DNA of 64,000 nt from NCBI GenBank assembly GCA_963702195.1, contig OY969725.1, positions 496,001 through 560,000 on the forward strand. The letters are read 5' to 3'. The notes under the pieces are model-generated. The model had not been told where the DNA came from. It saw nothing but the letters and a program-made list of their open reading frames with translations, and searched no databases. Below are positions 49,508 to 61,442 of the stretch, one piece after another. Made by a program: the position numbers and the translations under genes. Positions within the stretch are counted from its first letter, which is position 1. The number at the start of each line of letters is the position of its first letter. The stretch is from AC-56 sp963702195. GTDB taxonomy: Bacteria > Actinomycetota > Thermoleophilia > Solirubrobacterales > 70-9.

Positions 49508-49594
49508 AGGGTTGCGTCTTCGTGCGATGTGTGCAATCGTTAACGCACGATGACCGTCGCGCGAGCGTGGTCGTCGTGATTTGTTAGCAACCCT
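49508..49594 (+). ncRNA. Candidate three-way-junction structured RNA leader
   Basis: Three helices can be drawn. P1 is AGGGTTGC (49508-49515) with GCAACCCT (49587-49594). P2 is TCGTGCG (49520-49526) with CGCACGA (49544-49550). P3 is TGACC-G-x-CGC (49551-49560) with GCG-T-GGTCG (49565-49573), closed by a GCGA tetraloop (49561-49564). A GAGGAGG follows P1 immediately. I do not recognise the motif. It lies in the 172-bp gap between the SanA-like and zinc-ribbon genes. It was drawn by eye, so the chance of a false positive is real. Confidence 0.4.
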
Positions 49595-49651
49595 GAGGAG
49601 GACGGAGCCTCTCCACTGGGGCGATGATCGCCCCGGAGGTGGTCGTGTCGC

Positions 49652-49867
49652 ATGTCTCTGGTGAAGTGCCCCCATTGCGGCGCTCAGAACTTCACGATGG
49701 AGGGGTGGGAGGACCTCGACCGCTGCTCGTCCTGCGGCAAGCCGCTCGGGGAGGTCGGGCGAGGCGGCCCTGAGGGCCGGACCCGCCCCTCGCAGCGCGC
49801 AGTGGCCCGGGCTCGAAGGAGCGCGGCCGGCGACGACAGCAACTCGAAGAGGTCCCGCCCCGCCTGA
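49652..49867 (+). CDS. Small zinc-ribbon protein
   Basis: A 71-residue protein from ATG 49652, with a GGAGGT ribosome site about 11 bases upstream. Two CxxC knuckles (VKCPHCGAQNF and DRCSSCGKPLG) 19 residues apart form a zinc ribbon. The rest is basic and disordered (Arg/Ser-rich, ending SNSKRSRPA). It resembles small zinc-ribbon proteins of unknown role that may bind nucleic acid. A hairpin terminator overlaps its stop codon. Confidence 0.75.
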   Translation: MSLVKCPHCGAQNFTMEGWEDLDRCSSCGKPLGEVGRGGPEGRTRPSQRAVARARRSAAGDDSNSKRSRPA

Positions 49868-49882
49868 GCGGGACGGGCCTCT
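49848..49882. terminator. Bidirectional hairpin terminator between convergent genes
   Basis: AGAGG (49848-49852) and CCTCT (49878-49882) flank GTCCCGC (49852-49858) and GCGGGAC (49868-49874). The stem covers the zinc-ribbon stop codon and lies before the stop of the convergent secreted-protein gene. Confidence 0.6.
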
Positions 49883-49915
49883 CAGGAACGTCCTGGTATG
49901 GGCTCGCCTAAAGGA

Positions 49916-51577
49916 CTAGGGCTTGGCGATGAAGTTCCAGGTCCGCGACGTGGCCGGGCCCGCAGTGCCCGCTGAGCCGAGGCCGTACTGGCTTACGTTC
50001 CAGATCCGGTTCGCGGTCGACGGATCCGGGGTCGCTGCGGCGTAGTCGCCCCAGCGGCACGGATTGAAGTTGCAGTCGAAGCCGCCCAGCGGCTTGGTGC
50101 CGTTGCGCACCGCCACCTGGCCCGACTGCGCTCGGGCGCCGACCTTGGACGCCATCTTGATCGACGGGAACGCCCTGGTCGAACTGGTGTTGAAGTTCAT
50201 CACCATGGCGTTGCCGCCGCTCTTGGTGGCGCCCTGGACGCGACGGTTCGGAGCGATCGCGCCGTTGAACTCGAACAGCGAGGGACTGGTCGCCTTGCCC
50301 TTCTGCAGCACCGAGTGCGTGGCGGGATTGATCTCATACCAGCGGACCTCGGCTCCCGCGCCGCCCTTGACCGTGTGCTGCGTCCAGATCGCCAACTTGT
50401 TGCCGTGCCCCGGATCCAGTCCGGCCTGCGCCTGCGTGTTGCGAGCGTCCGAGCTGTCGATCCTGTGCGTGGATCCCTTCTGCGGGATGTTGGGCGGGAC
50501 CGTGTACGAAGGCACCGTCACCTGAGCGCCGGGGTTCTGGAACACCGGCTTGCCGCCGGCGTTCCTCGTGACCTTGAACACCGCCTCGTGCGTGGAGGGG
50601 GTCGCGAGAGTCCGGGCGACGACCCAGCCGGTCGGGTTCGTGTCGATCTCGCTCGCCGGGACCGGCGTGAACGCGAGGGCGCTCGACGTCGCCCTGAGCG
50701 GGGATCCCAGGCTGCCGAAGGTCAGGCTTCCGGGGGCCGGACAGGTCGAACCCGAGGGCGGCTTCCCGATCGCCTGCAGGTCCGATCCCTGGTAGGAGCC
50801 GGTCCCGCTGTTCGAGAACACGTTCGCGCCGATGATCGCGAAGAACCGGCTGTCACCCAGCTTCGGGTAGTCGTAGAAGAACGGGCTGGTGTTGATCGTG
50901 TAGTGGCAGAAGCTCGCCGCGCCCGTCGGCGTCGCCGTCTTGCTCCAACCGAACGCGATCCCGTTGCTGGTGTCGCTGATCACCATGTCGTTGGCGTAGT
51001 AGAAGCGGTTCGTGGTCGCGTCCCACATGATCTGCGGGTCGAAGACGTCGATCGACGCCCCGAGGCCGTCGAGCGCATTCAGCGTTCCCGTGCCGGTCGG
51101 CGTGTTGCCGGTCTTGTTGTAGATCGCGAACCTGCTGTTGACGAGCTCGACGTAGCGCCTGGTACCGACGGCGCTCGTCTCATCCGGCGGGGTGGAGTTC
51201 GTGTCGTTGATCCCAGCCCACTGGCGCACCTTCGTGGGCGCGAGGGGGCTGACCGCGGGCTGCGTCAGGGCATTGCGAGCGCTCGCACGGCGCGTGATCC
51301 GCGCCTTCTGCCGGTCATAGCGGGCCTGGTTCGGGACCAGGTATCCGCGGTGCAGGGCGTGCCTCGCCGCCGGCCCGAGCGTGCCCGCGTTAGGGTCGCG
51401 CTTCGCAACCTTGTTGGCCCGCTTCGCGGTCATGAGCTTGAGGTGTGGGAAGCTGGCTGAGCCCGCCGAGGCGAGGCTGGGCGCGAGAACCATGACGAAC
51501 GCCGCGGTGGCCAGCGTTGCGGCTGCGAGCACCCGCATGCGCCTCGCCGGACTCGAGGTGAGACTCTTGAACTTCAT
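49916..51577 (-). CDS. Large secreted protein of unknown function, beta-propeller-like
   Basis: A 553-residue exported protein. The signal peptide is VLAAATLATAAFVMVLAPSLASA. A basic N-terminal region of about 90 residues (KRANKVAKRDPNAG, RYDRQKARITRR) resembles a processed propeptide or wall-binding part. The body has blade-like strands (FDPQIMWDATTNRFYYANDM, AIWTQHTVKGGAGAEVRWYE) and ends RWGDYAAATPDPSTANRIWN, a phrase common in sialidase-like propellers. No catalytic residues could be named. It stands alone on the minus strand. A ligand-binding or hydrolytic role is possible. Confidence 0.7.
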   Translation of the reverse strand: MKFKSLTSSPARRMRVLAAATLATAAFVMVLAPSLASAGSASFPHLKLMTAKRANKVAKRDPNAGTLGPAARHALHRGYLVPNQARYDRQKARITRRASARNALTQPAVSPLAPTKVRQWAGINDTNSTPPDETSAVGTRRYVELVNSRFAIYNKTGNTPTGTGTLNALDGLGASIDVFDPQIMWDATTNRFYYANDMVISDTSNGIAFGWSKTATPTGAASFCHYTINTSPFFYDYPKLGDSRFFAIIGANVFSNSGTGSYQGSDLQAIGKPPSGSTCPAPGSLTFGSLGSPLRATSSALAFTPVPASEIDTNPTGWVVARTLATPSTHEAVFKVTRNAGGKPVFQNPGAQVTVPSYTVPPNIPQKGSTHRIDSSDARNTQAQAGLDPGHGNKLAIWTQHTVKGGAGAEVRWYEINPATHSVLQKGKATSPSLFEFNGAIAPNRRVQGATKSGGNAMVMNFNTSSTRAFPSIKMASKVGARAQSGQVAVRNGTKPLGGFDCNFNPCRWGDYAAATPDPSTANRIWNVSQYGLGSAGTAGPATSRTWNFIAKP

Positions 51578-51719
51578 CTATCTCCCAATCTCATGAGGGA
51601 GATGGGTGTGCGGGGGATCCGCGCCCGCGTGCGCCCTCCCTGGCGCATGCTCCCATCACCGTCTGCTTGCACGACCCCTTATATCCGCAACGGACCCCCG
51701 GGGTCAACCCCCCCGATGG

Positions 51720-53092
51720 TCAGCCGGGCGTCCGGCGATCGGTGGGCGGACGATCGTCTGATGCGCGCCGGGCGGCGGCCAGAGCCTCCTCGTCGTACAG
51801 ATGGCACTGAAGGCGGGATCCGTCCGCGTGGACGTCGCGGGGCTCCAGCCCCTCGTGGAAGCGGACCGAGACCGCGGAGCTCTCGACCTCCACGGTTGCG
51901 ACGCCCTTCCAGAAGGGGTCGTCCGGGGCGTCGGCCCGCAGCCGCTCGATGATCTCGACCACCTCCGCAGGCGTGCGGCCGGCGGCCGGCTCGATCCGCG
52001 CGCTCGTCGCCGGAACGTCCAGCGCGTCAAGGCTCCCGATCACCTCGCGCTCGGCGCGGTAGGAGGGCTCGGGCATCCGGGTCCACCGCGCCTCGAGCAG
52101 GGTCCGCAGATCACGGCTCTCCCAGCCGCACACTTCGAACGCGCGCGGGCAGCGGGGGTGAAACGAGCACCCGAGGGGCGGCGTGACCGCGTCGGGCACC
52201 TCGCCGCGAGGGAGGTTTCGCGCCACGGTCCGTGTGGGATCCGGCTCGGGGATCGCGCGGAGCAGCGAGACTGTGTACGGGTGCTTGGGGTCGGCGTAGA
52301 TCTCGGCGGCGGGCCCGATCTCGACGATCTTCCCCAGGTACATGATCGCGATCCGATCGCAGAAGAACTTGGCGGTCGCGAGGTCGTGGGTGATGTACAC
52401 GTAGGTGAGATCCAGCTCCCGCTTGAGGTCGATCATCAGCTCGAGGATCTTCGCCCGCACGCTCATGTCGAGCATGGAGACCGGCTCGTCCGCGATCAGG
52501 ATGTCCGGGCCGAGGATGATCGCCCGCGCCAGGACGGCACGCTGCTTCTGCCCGCCAGAGAGGTCGGTCGGGTACTTGCTCATGTACTGCTCGGCGGGGT
52601 GCAGGCCCACCCGCTCGAGCGCCTCGACCACGCGACTCTGCACCTGCTCCCGGCCCCGCGCGACCCCGTGGATGCGGAGGGGATGGCCGACGGACTCGCC
52701 GATCGTCATCGCCGGGTTGAGCGAGGCGTGGGGATCCTGGAAGACGATCTGGAGCTGGCGGCGAAGCGGGCGAAACGCGGCTTCGCTTAAGCCGGTGATC
52801 TCCCGCCCCTCGAGCTTGATCGAGCCCTCCGTGGCGGCGGCCAGGCCGAGGAGCGTGCGGCCAAGCGTGGTCTTGCCCGATCCCGACTCCCCGACGACGC
52901 CGAGCACCTCGCCGCGGCGAAGCGAGAAGCTCACGCCGTCCACGGCCTTCACCGAGCCGGCCGCACGCCCGCGCATGCGGTCCGTGAAGCTGCCCCGGAG
53001 CGCGAATCGGGTTCGCAGGTCCTTGACCTCGAGGAGGGCCGGGCCGTTCCTTCCTCTTGCGGCTTGCAGTGGGCTGCTTGCCGCCTGCTCCA

Positions 53093-53093
<1 letters not shown>
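51720..53093 (-). CDS. Oligopeptide ABC importer ATPase, OppF-like (system A)
   Basis: A 457-residue ATPase from GTG 53093, which overlaps the OppD stop (TAGTG). Walker A is GESGSGKTT near 61, the signature LSGGQKQR near 175, and Walker B ILIADEPVSMLD near 194. The CSFHPRCPRAFEVCGWE motif is the Cys-rich C-terminal segment of OppD/F-type proteins. An extra C-terminal stretch of about 110 residues (AEVVEIIERLRADAPDDPFW to LQCHLYDEEALAAAR) follows, longer than in most OppF. It energises peptide uptake together with OppD. Last gene of the SBP-B-C-D-F operon. Confidence 0.9.
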
Positions 53094-54114
<1,021 letters not shown>

Positions 54115-54118
<4 letters not shown>

Positions 54119-55122
54119 CGCTCGCCCTCCGCGGGCTCGGCCGGGATCTCCGGCTTGCGAACCCTTCGGTAGCGGATCAGAGGGTTGAGGATGTCGTTGA
54201 GCCCCTCGCCGACCAGCGTGAACCCGGTCACGAGGAGGACGATCGCCAGGCCCGGGAACAGCCCGGTCCACCAGATCCCGGCGCCGGCATCCGAGATCGC
54301 CCGCTGTACGTCGTAGCCCCACTCCGCGGCCTGCGTCGGCTGGATGCCGTAGCCGAGGAACCCGAGGGCCGCCAGCGTGAGGATGGCGTCGGCGGCGTTG
54401 AGCGTCGCGACGACCGGGACGTTCTGGATCACGTTGAAGAACACGTAGCGCCCGATGATGGTCCTGCGTTTGGCCCCCAGCGCCCTGGCCGCCTCGACGT
54501 AGGGCTCCTCCCTGACGCTGATCACGTGGTTTCTGACCACCCGGAAGTACTGGGGTATGTAGACGATCGTGATCGCCAGCGCCGCGGTGATGATCCCCTG
54601 CCCGAGCTTGTCGGAGAGCAGGAACGCGATCACGATCGCCAGCAGGAGGTAGGGGAAGGCGAACAGCGCATCCATCACCAGGACGAGGCCGCGGTCGAGC
54701 TTGCCGCCGACGTACCCGGAGAGCAGGCCGAGCGGCACGCCGATGGACAGTGCGAAGAAGACCGCGAGGATGACCACCTCGATCTCCGTCCGCGCCCCCC
54801 AGATCACCCGCGAGAGGACGTCCGTCGACTGCACGGTGGTGCCGAAGAGGTGCGCGCCGGACGGCGGCGCCTGCTTCGGGAAGTCGACACCTCCCGACGA
54901 CGACTGGGCGAAGCCATAGGGCGCGATCAGCGGCGCGAAGATCGCGAGGATGAGAAAGAAGAGGACGATCCCGATGCCGCTGTAGAGGATCCACTTCGGA
55001 ACGCCCCGAGCGGTGCGGATCTGGTGGACCAGTCGCCCGATGCCGGCCGCGCGCTCGGACTTGATCTCCGCCTCGGGCGACTGCGGGGCCGCGCTGCCCG
55101 GGATCTCGCCGATTGAGCTCAT
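54115..55122 (-). CDS. Oligopeptide ABC importer permease, OppC-like (system A)
   Basis: A 335-residue permease with about six membrane segments (first at GIGIVLFFLILAIFAPLI). A long polar N-terminus precedes them. The coupling-loop (EAA) motif is EEPYVEAARALGAKRRTIIG near 205, which docks on the ATPases. Its start and stop overlap the OppB and OppD genes. Confidence 0.93.
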
Positions 55123-56153
55123 GAATACCTCACCCTCGGATCGATGAAGGCGTTGACCAGGTCGATCAGCACGGACACGGCGACGACCGCGAGCGCGAAG
55201 ACCGTGATGATCCCCTGCACCGCGATGTAGTCGCGCTCGTTCAGGTAGCGCACGAGCTGAAAGCCGATGCCGGGCCAGTTGAAGGTCTCCTCGGTGAGGA
55301 TCGCACCGCCGAGCAGCAGGGCGAGCTGGAGGCCGGCGACCGTGATCACCGGCACGAGGGCGTTGCGGAACGCGTGATGGATCACGACGCGCCGCTCACT
55401 GAGCCCCCGCGCGCGGGCGGCCTCGACGTAGTCGCCTTTCATGGTCTGCATCAGGTTCACCCGCACCAGCCGGATCAGCACGCCGCTGGTCACCAGGCCG
55501 AGGGTCGCGGCCGGGAGGATCAGATGGAGGAAGACATCCCAGAACGCATTGAAGTCGCCGTTGATCAGCGTGTCGATCAGGAACAGGTGAGTGTGCTGCT
55601 CCAGCGTGGCCGTCACCTCCGGGCTCGCTCGCCCGGAGACGGGTAACCAGCCCAGGAGATCGGCGAACACGAGCTGCGCGAGGAAGCCGAGGAAGAAGAC
55701 AGGCGCCGCGTAGATGACGATGCCGAACATGCGCCCGCCCAGGTCCACCGGCGTGTCGCGCCATCGCCCCGCCGCGAGGCCGATGGACACCCCCACGACG
55801 ACGGCGACGAAGAAGGCGGCGACCGTGAGCTCGAGCGTCGCCGCCCCGTTGTCGGTGATGATCGACGTGACGGAGCGGTGGTCGGTGAGCGAGTCGCCGA
55901 GGTCCAGCGTGAACGCGTCCTTCAGGTAGTCCACGTACTGGGTCAGGATCGGCCGGTCGTAGCCTGCGCGGTGCTCCCGGGCCTGGATCTGTGCCTGCGG
56001 GACGTGCCCCCCGAGCGCCGCCTGGATCGGGTTGCCGGGCGCAACCCGCATCAGCAGGAACACCATCGTCAGCAGGATCAGGACCGTCGGCACCGCCAGC
56101 GCGATCCGCGTGAGCAGATAGGTGCGCAGCGAGCTCTCGTGCGTTCGCGTCAC
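55119..56153 (-). CDS. Oligopeptide ABC importer permease, OppB-like (system A)
   Basis: A 344-residue permease from GTG 56153. It begins LRTYLLTRIALAVPTVLILL and has about six membrane segments. The EAA loop is KGDYVEAARARGLSERRVVI near 240. ALLLGGAILTEETFNWPGIG is a typical OppB segment. It forms the channel with OppC. The SBP gene ends 86 bp before its start. Confidence 0.93.
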   Translation of the reverse strand: MTRTHESSLRTYLLTRIALAVPTVLILLTMVFLLMRVAPGNPIQAALGGHVPQAQIQAREHRAGYDRPILTQYVDYLKDAFTLDLGDSLTDHRSVTSIITDNGAATLELTVAAFFVAVVVGVSIGLAAGRWRDTPVDLGGRMFGIVIYAAPVFFLGFLAQLVFADLLGWLPVSGRASPEVTATLEQHTHLFLIDTLINGDFNAFWDVFLHLILPAATLGLVTSGVLIRLVRVNLMQTMKGDYVEAARARGLSERRVVIHHAFRNALVPVITVAGLQLALLLGGAILTEETFNWPGIGFQLVRYLNERDYIAVQGIITVFALAVVAVSVLIDLVNAFIDPRVRYS

Positions 56154-56238
56154 CGGCCCCCCTCACTTACCCGTGGCAGGGCGCCGCACGCCCCCTCGGT
56201 GGAGGAGGCGTAGGCGGCAAGCCCCGTCTCGCTGCGGG

Positions 56239-57804
56239 TCAGCCCTTCGAGATCAGCCAGTAGCGGAAGATGAACGATGGATCGAAGGTCAGCTCGATCC
56301 CGTGGATGTCGTCCTGAGCGGCGGCCACCTGCTTGCCCTGCCAGATCGGGATCGTCGGCGCGTCCTTGGCCCCGATGTCCTGGATCTGGGAGAAAGCCTT
56401 GGCCCGCTCGGAGTCATTCGTGCTCGCCTTCTCCTGGGCGAGCAGCTTCTCCATCTCCGGGTTCGAGTAATGGTCGTTCAGGAAGCTGTCCTTCGAGTAG
56501 AAGGAAGCCGTGTAGTCGTCCGCGTCCGGGTAATCCGGGAACCAGCCGAGCTGGTACATCGGGTACTTGTCCGTGAACGCCGCCGTCGAGTACTGGTTCC
56601 ACTCGGTCGACTTGAGCGTCACGTCGAAGAGGCCGCTGTCGTCGAGCTGGCTCTTGATCTGGGCGTACTCGTCGGCGGAGACGGGCCCGTAGTGCGACGG
56701 CGTGTACCAGATCTCCATCGGCACGGGCGTCTTCACGCCTGCCTGCTGGAGGAGCTGCTTGGCCTTCGCCACGTCCGGGCTGGACCCGTACATGGTCTCG
56801 AACGGCTTCGTCGCGTACTTGAGGCCTTGCGGGACCATCGAGTAAAGCGGCTCGACGGTCCCGTCGTAGACCTTGCTCGCGATCGCCTGACGGTCGACCG
56901 TGTAGGCGACGGCCTGGCGGATCGCCAGCTTCTGCGCCGCGTTCGCGCCCGGCTGGAGATCCTCGTTGAACACGAGATAGCGGATCTCGATGCCGTTGCC
57001 GGAGACGATCTGGATGCCGGACTGGTTCTTGAGCGAGTTGAGGTCGGTCGGGGAAAGGCTCCGGTAGGCGATGTTGACCTCGCCGTTCTTCAACGCGAGC
57101 GCCAGATCGGACGAGGTCTTGTAGTCCGTGATGATGACCTCGTCGTTCTTGGCCGGGTCGCTGCCGGTGTAGCTGTCGCTCTTGGTCAGCACCGTCTGCT
57201 CGCCCGGCTTATAGCTCTGGAGTGCGTAGCGGCCGGAGCCGATCACGTGGTTGGAGCTCTGCAGCTTGTCGGCCGGATAGCTGTCCGGGACGATCGCCGC
57301 GGAGCCCGTCGTGAGGATGAAGGGCCAGGTCGCGTCCGGCGCCTTCAGGTGGAAGACGACCGTGTCCGGCCCCTTGGCCTCGACGCTCTTCATGTTCGCG
57401 AGCAGCGAGGAGCCGCCGTTCGGGTCCTCGATCTTCACGTTGCGCTTGAAGGTGAACACGACGTCCTTGGACGTCAGCGGGGTGCCGTCGGAGAACTTGA
57501 GGTCGGGCTTGAGCGTGCACTCGTAGGTCTGGTTCGTCTTGTCCGTGTACTCGCACTTCTGCGCCGCATCGGGGACGGGCGTCGACTGGCCCGCCGGGAT
57601 GGTCATCAGGTTCTGGTAGATCGCGTAGATGACGTCGTACGACGGCAGGTCGTAGGCGCCGGCGGGGTCGTAGGAGACCGGCTCGTCGGTCGTCCCACGG
57701 ATGATCGTTCCGCTGCTGCCGCCGCTCGATCCGCAGCCGGCGACCGCGGCCGCCAGCACGGCGATCAGCGCCGCAGCGATACCCATCCGTCGCACCTGAC
57801 TCAT
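56239..57804 (-). CDS. Peptide-binding lipoprotein of family 5 (system A)
   Basis: A 521-residue extracellular binding protein from ATG 57804, with GGGGGAGGT just upstream. The lipoprotein signal is MGIAAALIAVLAAAVAGCGS, with lipid attachment expected at the Cys. Family 5 blocks are TDEPVSYDPAGAYDLPSYDV, LKPDLKFSDGTPLTSKDVVF near 120 and VAYTVDRQAIASKVYDGTVE near 320. It binds di- or oligopeptides and delivers them to OppBC. The frame upstream of the ATG was not used. Confidence 0.92.
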   Translation of the reverse strand: MSQVRRMGIAAALIAVLAAAVAGCGSSGGSSGTIIRGTTDEPVSYDPAGAYDLPSYDVIYAIYQNLMTIPAGQSTPVPDAAQKCEYTDKTNQTYECTLKPDLKFSDGTPLTSKDVVFTFKRNVKIEDPNGGSSLLANMKSVEAKGPDTVVFHLKAPDATWPFILTTGSAAIVPDSYPADKLQSSNHVIGSGRYALQSYKPGEQTVLTKSDSYTGSDPAKNDEVIITDYKTSSDLALALKNGEVNIAYRSLSPTDLNSLKNQSGIQIVSGNGIEIRYLVFNEDLQPGANAAQKLAIRQAVAYTVDRQAIASKVYDGTVEPLYSMVPQGLKYATKPFETMYGSSPDVAKAKQLLQQAGVKTPVPMEIWYTPSHYGPVSADEYAQIKSQLDDSGLFDVTLKSTEWNQYSTAAFTDKYPMYQLGWFPDYPDADDYTASFYSKDSFLNDHYSNPEMEKLLAQEKASTNDSERAKAFSQIQDIGAKDAPTIPIWQGKQVAAAQDDIHGIELTFDPSFIFRYWLISKG

Positions 57805-58115
57805 CCAGCACCTCCCCCGCAGGGCCGAACGCCGCCGCCTTGGGCGGGTCCGCACCCCACTGATTCAAGCCTTCCCAATAGTCCTCTCCTCCCGGACGCC
57901 GCGGCGCTCCCCGCGTCACGGTCGCCCGTTGGCGGGAGCCTATATCAGCGTGCGTGGGAAGGGGCGAACGGGCGGGCGACGACGGACGGTGTCGTCCGGG
58001 CCAGGTACCCAGGGCAAGCTCAAACCGCCCCCGGCGGGTCGAGACTGGACTCTGGCACCCAGACGGAAACAAACTCCAGTCTCGGCGCACGAACGAGCCT
58101 CGCCGGAGCGCTGCC
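57805..58115. other. Intergenic region between system A and the 49-residue membrane protein gene
   Basis: No gene is visible in these 311 bp. It should hold the promoter of the system A operon; a TATAGG-like element lies near 57940 (minus strand), but no good -35 was found. An inverted repeat occupies 58041-58083. Confidence 0.5.
58041..58083. repeat. Nested inverted repeat before the system A operon
   Basis: GAGACTGGA (58041-58049) and TCCAGTCTC (58075-58083) are exact complements, and a smaller TCTGG/CCAGA stem lies inside. On the minus strand it follows the 49-residue protein stop by 33 bp. It is probably that gene's terminator, or a regulatory hairpin for system A. Confidence 0.5.
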
Positions 58116-58265
58116 CTACCTGCCCGAGCCCCTCCGCATCCGCCGGAGCGTCGTAAACAGGACCGGAATCGCCAGCACCGCCAGCACGATCGCGGCGAGC
58201 CATCTGCCGTCGGCGAGCAGGAACGCCGCGGTGAAGACGAGGACGATGAGGAGCGTGAGCGTCAT
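58116..58265 (-). CDS. 49-residue two-pass membrane protein
   Basis: The frame from ATG 58265 to TAG 58116 gives two hydrophobic segments (LTLLIVLVFTAAFLLA and WLAAIVLAVLAIPVLFTTL) joined by DGR, with a basic tail RRMRRGSGR. A CCGAGGG ribosome-site-like stretch precedes the ATG. It follows the OppF gene of system B by 33 bp on the same strand, so it may be the last gene of that operon. No family was recognised. Confidence 0.6.
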   Translation of the reverse strand: MTLTLLIVLVFTAAFLLADGRWLAAIVLAVLAIPVLFTTLRRMRRGSGR

Positions 58266-58298
58266 CCGGCCCTCGGGCGTGCGGGCCTCTCGCCCTGG

Positions 58299-59383
<1,085 letters not shown>

Positions 59384-59387
<4 letters not shown>

Positions 59388-60412
59388 GCCGCCGGCACCT
59401 CGAGCCCGATCTGATCGCCCTGGATCACGCGGAGCGTCCGCTTCTTCTCGGTCGGCAGCCAGCAGCGGTCGAGGTGCCCCGGTACGGCGCTGCGGGAGTC
59501 AAGGGACGGCGTCTGCTTGCACTTGTCGAACTCGTGCGGGCAGCGCGGCCGGAAGTGGCAACCCTGTGGGGGTGCGAGCAGCGATGGCGGCTGGCCCTGG
59601 ATCTGCGAGAGGCGCGCTACGCGCGGCCGGTCCGGCCGTGCCAGGGAGCCGAGCAGGCCCCACGTGTACGGATGCTGAGGGTCGTAGAAGATCTCGTCCC
59701 GGGTGCCCGCCTCGACGATGCGCCCGGCGTACATCACGTTGATGTAGTCGGCGGTGTCCGCCACCACGCCCAGGTCGTGCGTGATCAGGATCACCGCCAT
59801 GCCGAGGCGGTCCTGGAGCTCCTGGATCAGGCGGATGATCTGCGCCTGGATCGTCACGTCGAGCGCGGTGGTGGGCTCGTCGGCGATCAGGATGCGCGGG
59901 TCGTTCATCAGCGCCATCGCGATCATCACCCGCTGCCGCATCCCTCCTGAGAACTCATGCGGGTAGTCGCCGAGCCGCCTCCGCGCATCCGGAATCCCCA
60001 CCAGGCGAAGCAGCTCCTCCGCACGGTCCTGCGCTTCCTTCTTCGAGACGTCCTTGTGCGCCTGGACCGCTTCGACCAGCTGGTTGCCGATCTTGTAGAA
60101 GGGGTGGAGGGAGGTCAGGGGGTCCTGGAAGATCATCGCGATGTCCTGGCCGCGAACGGCCTGCATCTCGTCCGGCGTCGCCTCGGTCAGATCCTTGCCG
60201 TCGAGGAGGATCCGTCCGTCGATCTCGGTGGTCTCGGACCGGGTCAGGCCCAGGATCGTCATGTTCGCGACGCTCTTCCCGCACCCGGACTCGCCCACGA
60301 TGCCGAGCGTCTGCCCCTTCTCGACCTTGAAGGAGGCGCCGTCGACCGCCTTGACCACCCCGTCCTCGGTGTGGAAGTGGACCCTCAGGTCCTGGATCTC
60401 TAGCAGCGCCAT
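59384..60412 (-). CDS. Dipeptide/oligopeptide ABC importer ATPase, OppD/DppD-like (system B)
   Basis: A 342-residue ATPase from ATG 60412 (MALLEIQDLRVHFHTEDGVV). Walker A is GESGCGKSV near 39, the signature FSGGMRQR near 152, and Walker B ILIADEPTTALD near 170. The Cys-rich CHFRPRCPHEFDKCK segment lies near 290. It starts 7 bp after the OppB stop. An in-frame upstream extension to 60454 overlaps OppB and is not used. Confidence 0.93.
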
Positions 60413-60419
60413 GCGGGCC

Positions 60420-61424
60420 TCACTGATACCTGACGCGCGGGTCGAGATAGGCATACGCGATGTCGACGATCAGGTTGAAGGTGACGATGAAGAACGCACC
60501 GAACAGCACGATCCCCTGGATCACCGGCAGGTCCGAGCGGTTGATCGCGACGACGATCTCCCGGCCCACCCCCGGGATGTTGAAGACGGACTCGGTGAGG
60601 ATCGCGTTGCCGGCGAGCAGCAGCCCAACGTCCAGGCCGAGCAGGGTGACGATGGGAGTGATCGCGCTGCGTACGCCGTGCTTCATGATCACGCTGCCCT
60701 CCGACACGCCCTTGGCTCGGGCCGTGCGGATGTAGTCCTCCGACATGACGTCGATCATGCTCGAGCGTAAGTACCTCGCGTAGATCGCCGCCGTCGCAGC
60801 GGCCAGGACTAACCAGGGTAAGAAGAGGGCCCAGCATTTCTCCCAGAAGGTGTTGGCGTCGAGGTAGCTGCCGATGCCCGGGAAGATGTGGATGAGCCCC
60901 ACGTCGCTGGCGAACAGGTACAGCGCGACCAGTCCCAGCCAGAAGACCGGTGCGGAGATGAACGCGAGCGAGGTGACCATCGTCGTGCGGTCGAGGGCCG
61001 AGCGCCGCTTGATCGCCGAGATGATGCCGACCGGCAGGCCCATCAGGAGCCAGAAGACCACGGCCCCGGCCACGAGCAGGGCGGTCGCCGGAAGGCGCTG
61101 GAAGATAATCGTCTTGACCGGGGTGTTCGACTGGAAGCTGTTGCCGAAGTTGAGCGGCCCGGTGCCGCCGTGCTGGCTCGCGCCGAACCAGTCGAACGGC
61201 GTGAACACCTGCGTCATGTAGCGCAGGAACTGCTCCCAGATCGGGTCGCTCAGCCCGAGCTGCTCGCGGATCTGGGCGATCAGCCGGGGATTCGCCTGCC
61301 GGCCGGCGCGCAGCTTCGCCGGATCCGCGTTCGGAAAGACGTAGAAGATGAGGAAGATCACCGCGCTCACGAGGAAGAGCAGCAGGATGCCCCAGAGCAC
61401 TCGGCGGACTATGTAGCGAAGCAT
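60420..61424 (-). CDS. Dipeptide/oligopeptide ABC importer permease, OppB/DppB-like (system B)
   Basis: A 334-residue permease starting MLRYIVRRVLWGILLLFLVS. It has about six membrane segments and the EAA-type loop SEDYIRTARAKGVSEGSVIM near 230. A periplasmic stretch of about 70 residues follows helix 1 (NADPAKLRAGRQANPRL). It partners the OppC-like permease that lies two genes upstream. Confidence 0.93.
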   Translation of the reverse strand: MLRYIVRRVLWGILLLFLVSAVIFLIFYVFPNADPAKLRAGRQANPRLIAQIREQLGLSDPIWEQFLRYMTQVFTPFDWFGASQHGGTGPLNFGNSFQSNTPVKTIIFQRLPATALLVAGAVVFWLLMGLPVGIISAIKRRSALDRTTMVTSLAFISAPVFWLGLVALYLFASDVGLIHIFPGIGSYLDANTFWEKCWALFLPWLVLAAATAAIYARYLRSSMIDVMSEDYIRTARAKGVSEGSVIMKHGVRSAITPIVTLLGLDVGLLLAGNAILTESVFNIPGVGREIVVAINRSDLPVIQGIVLFGAFFIVTFNLIVDIAYAYLDPRVRYQ

Positions 61425-61442
61425 CTCTTTTCAGTCTCCGAA

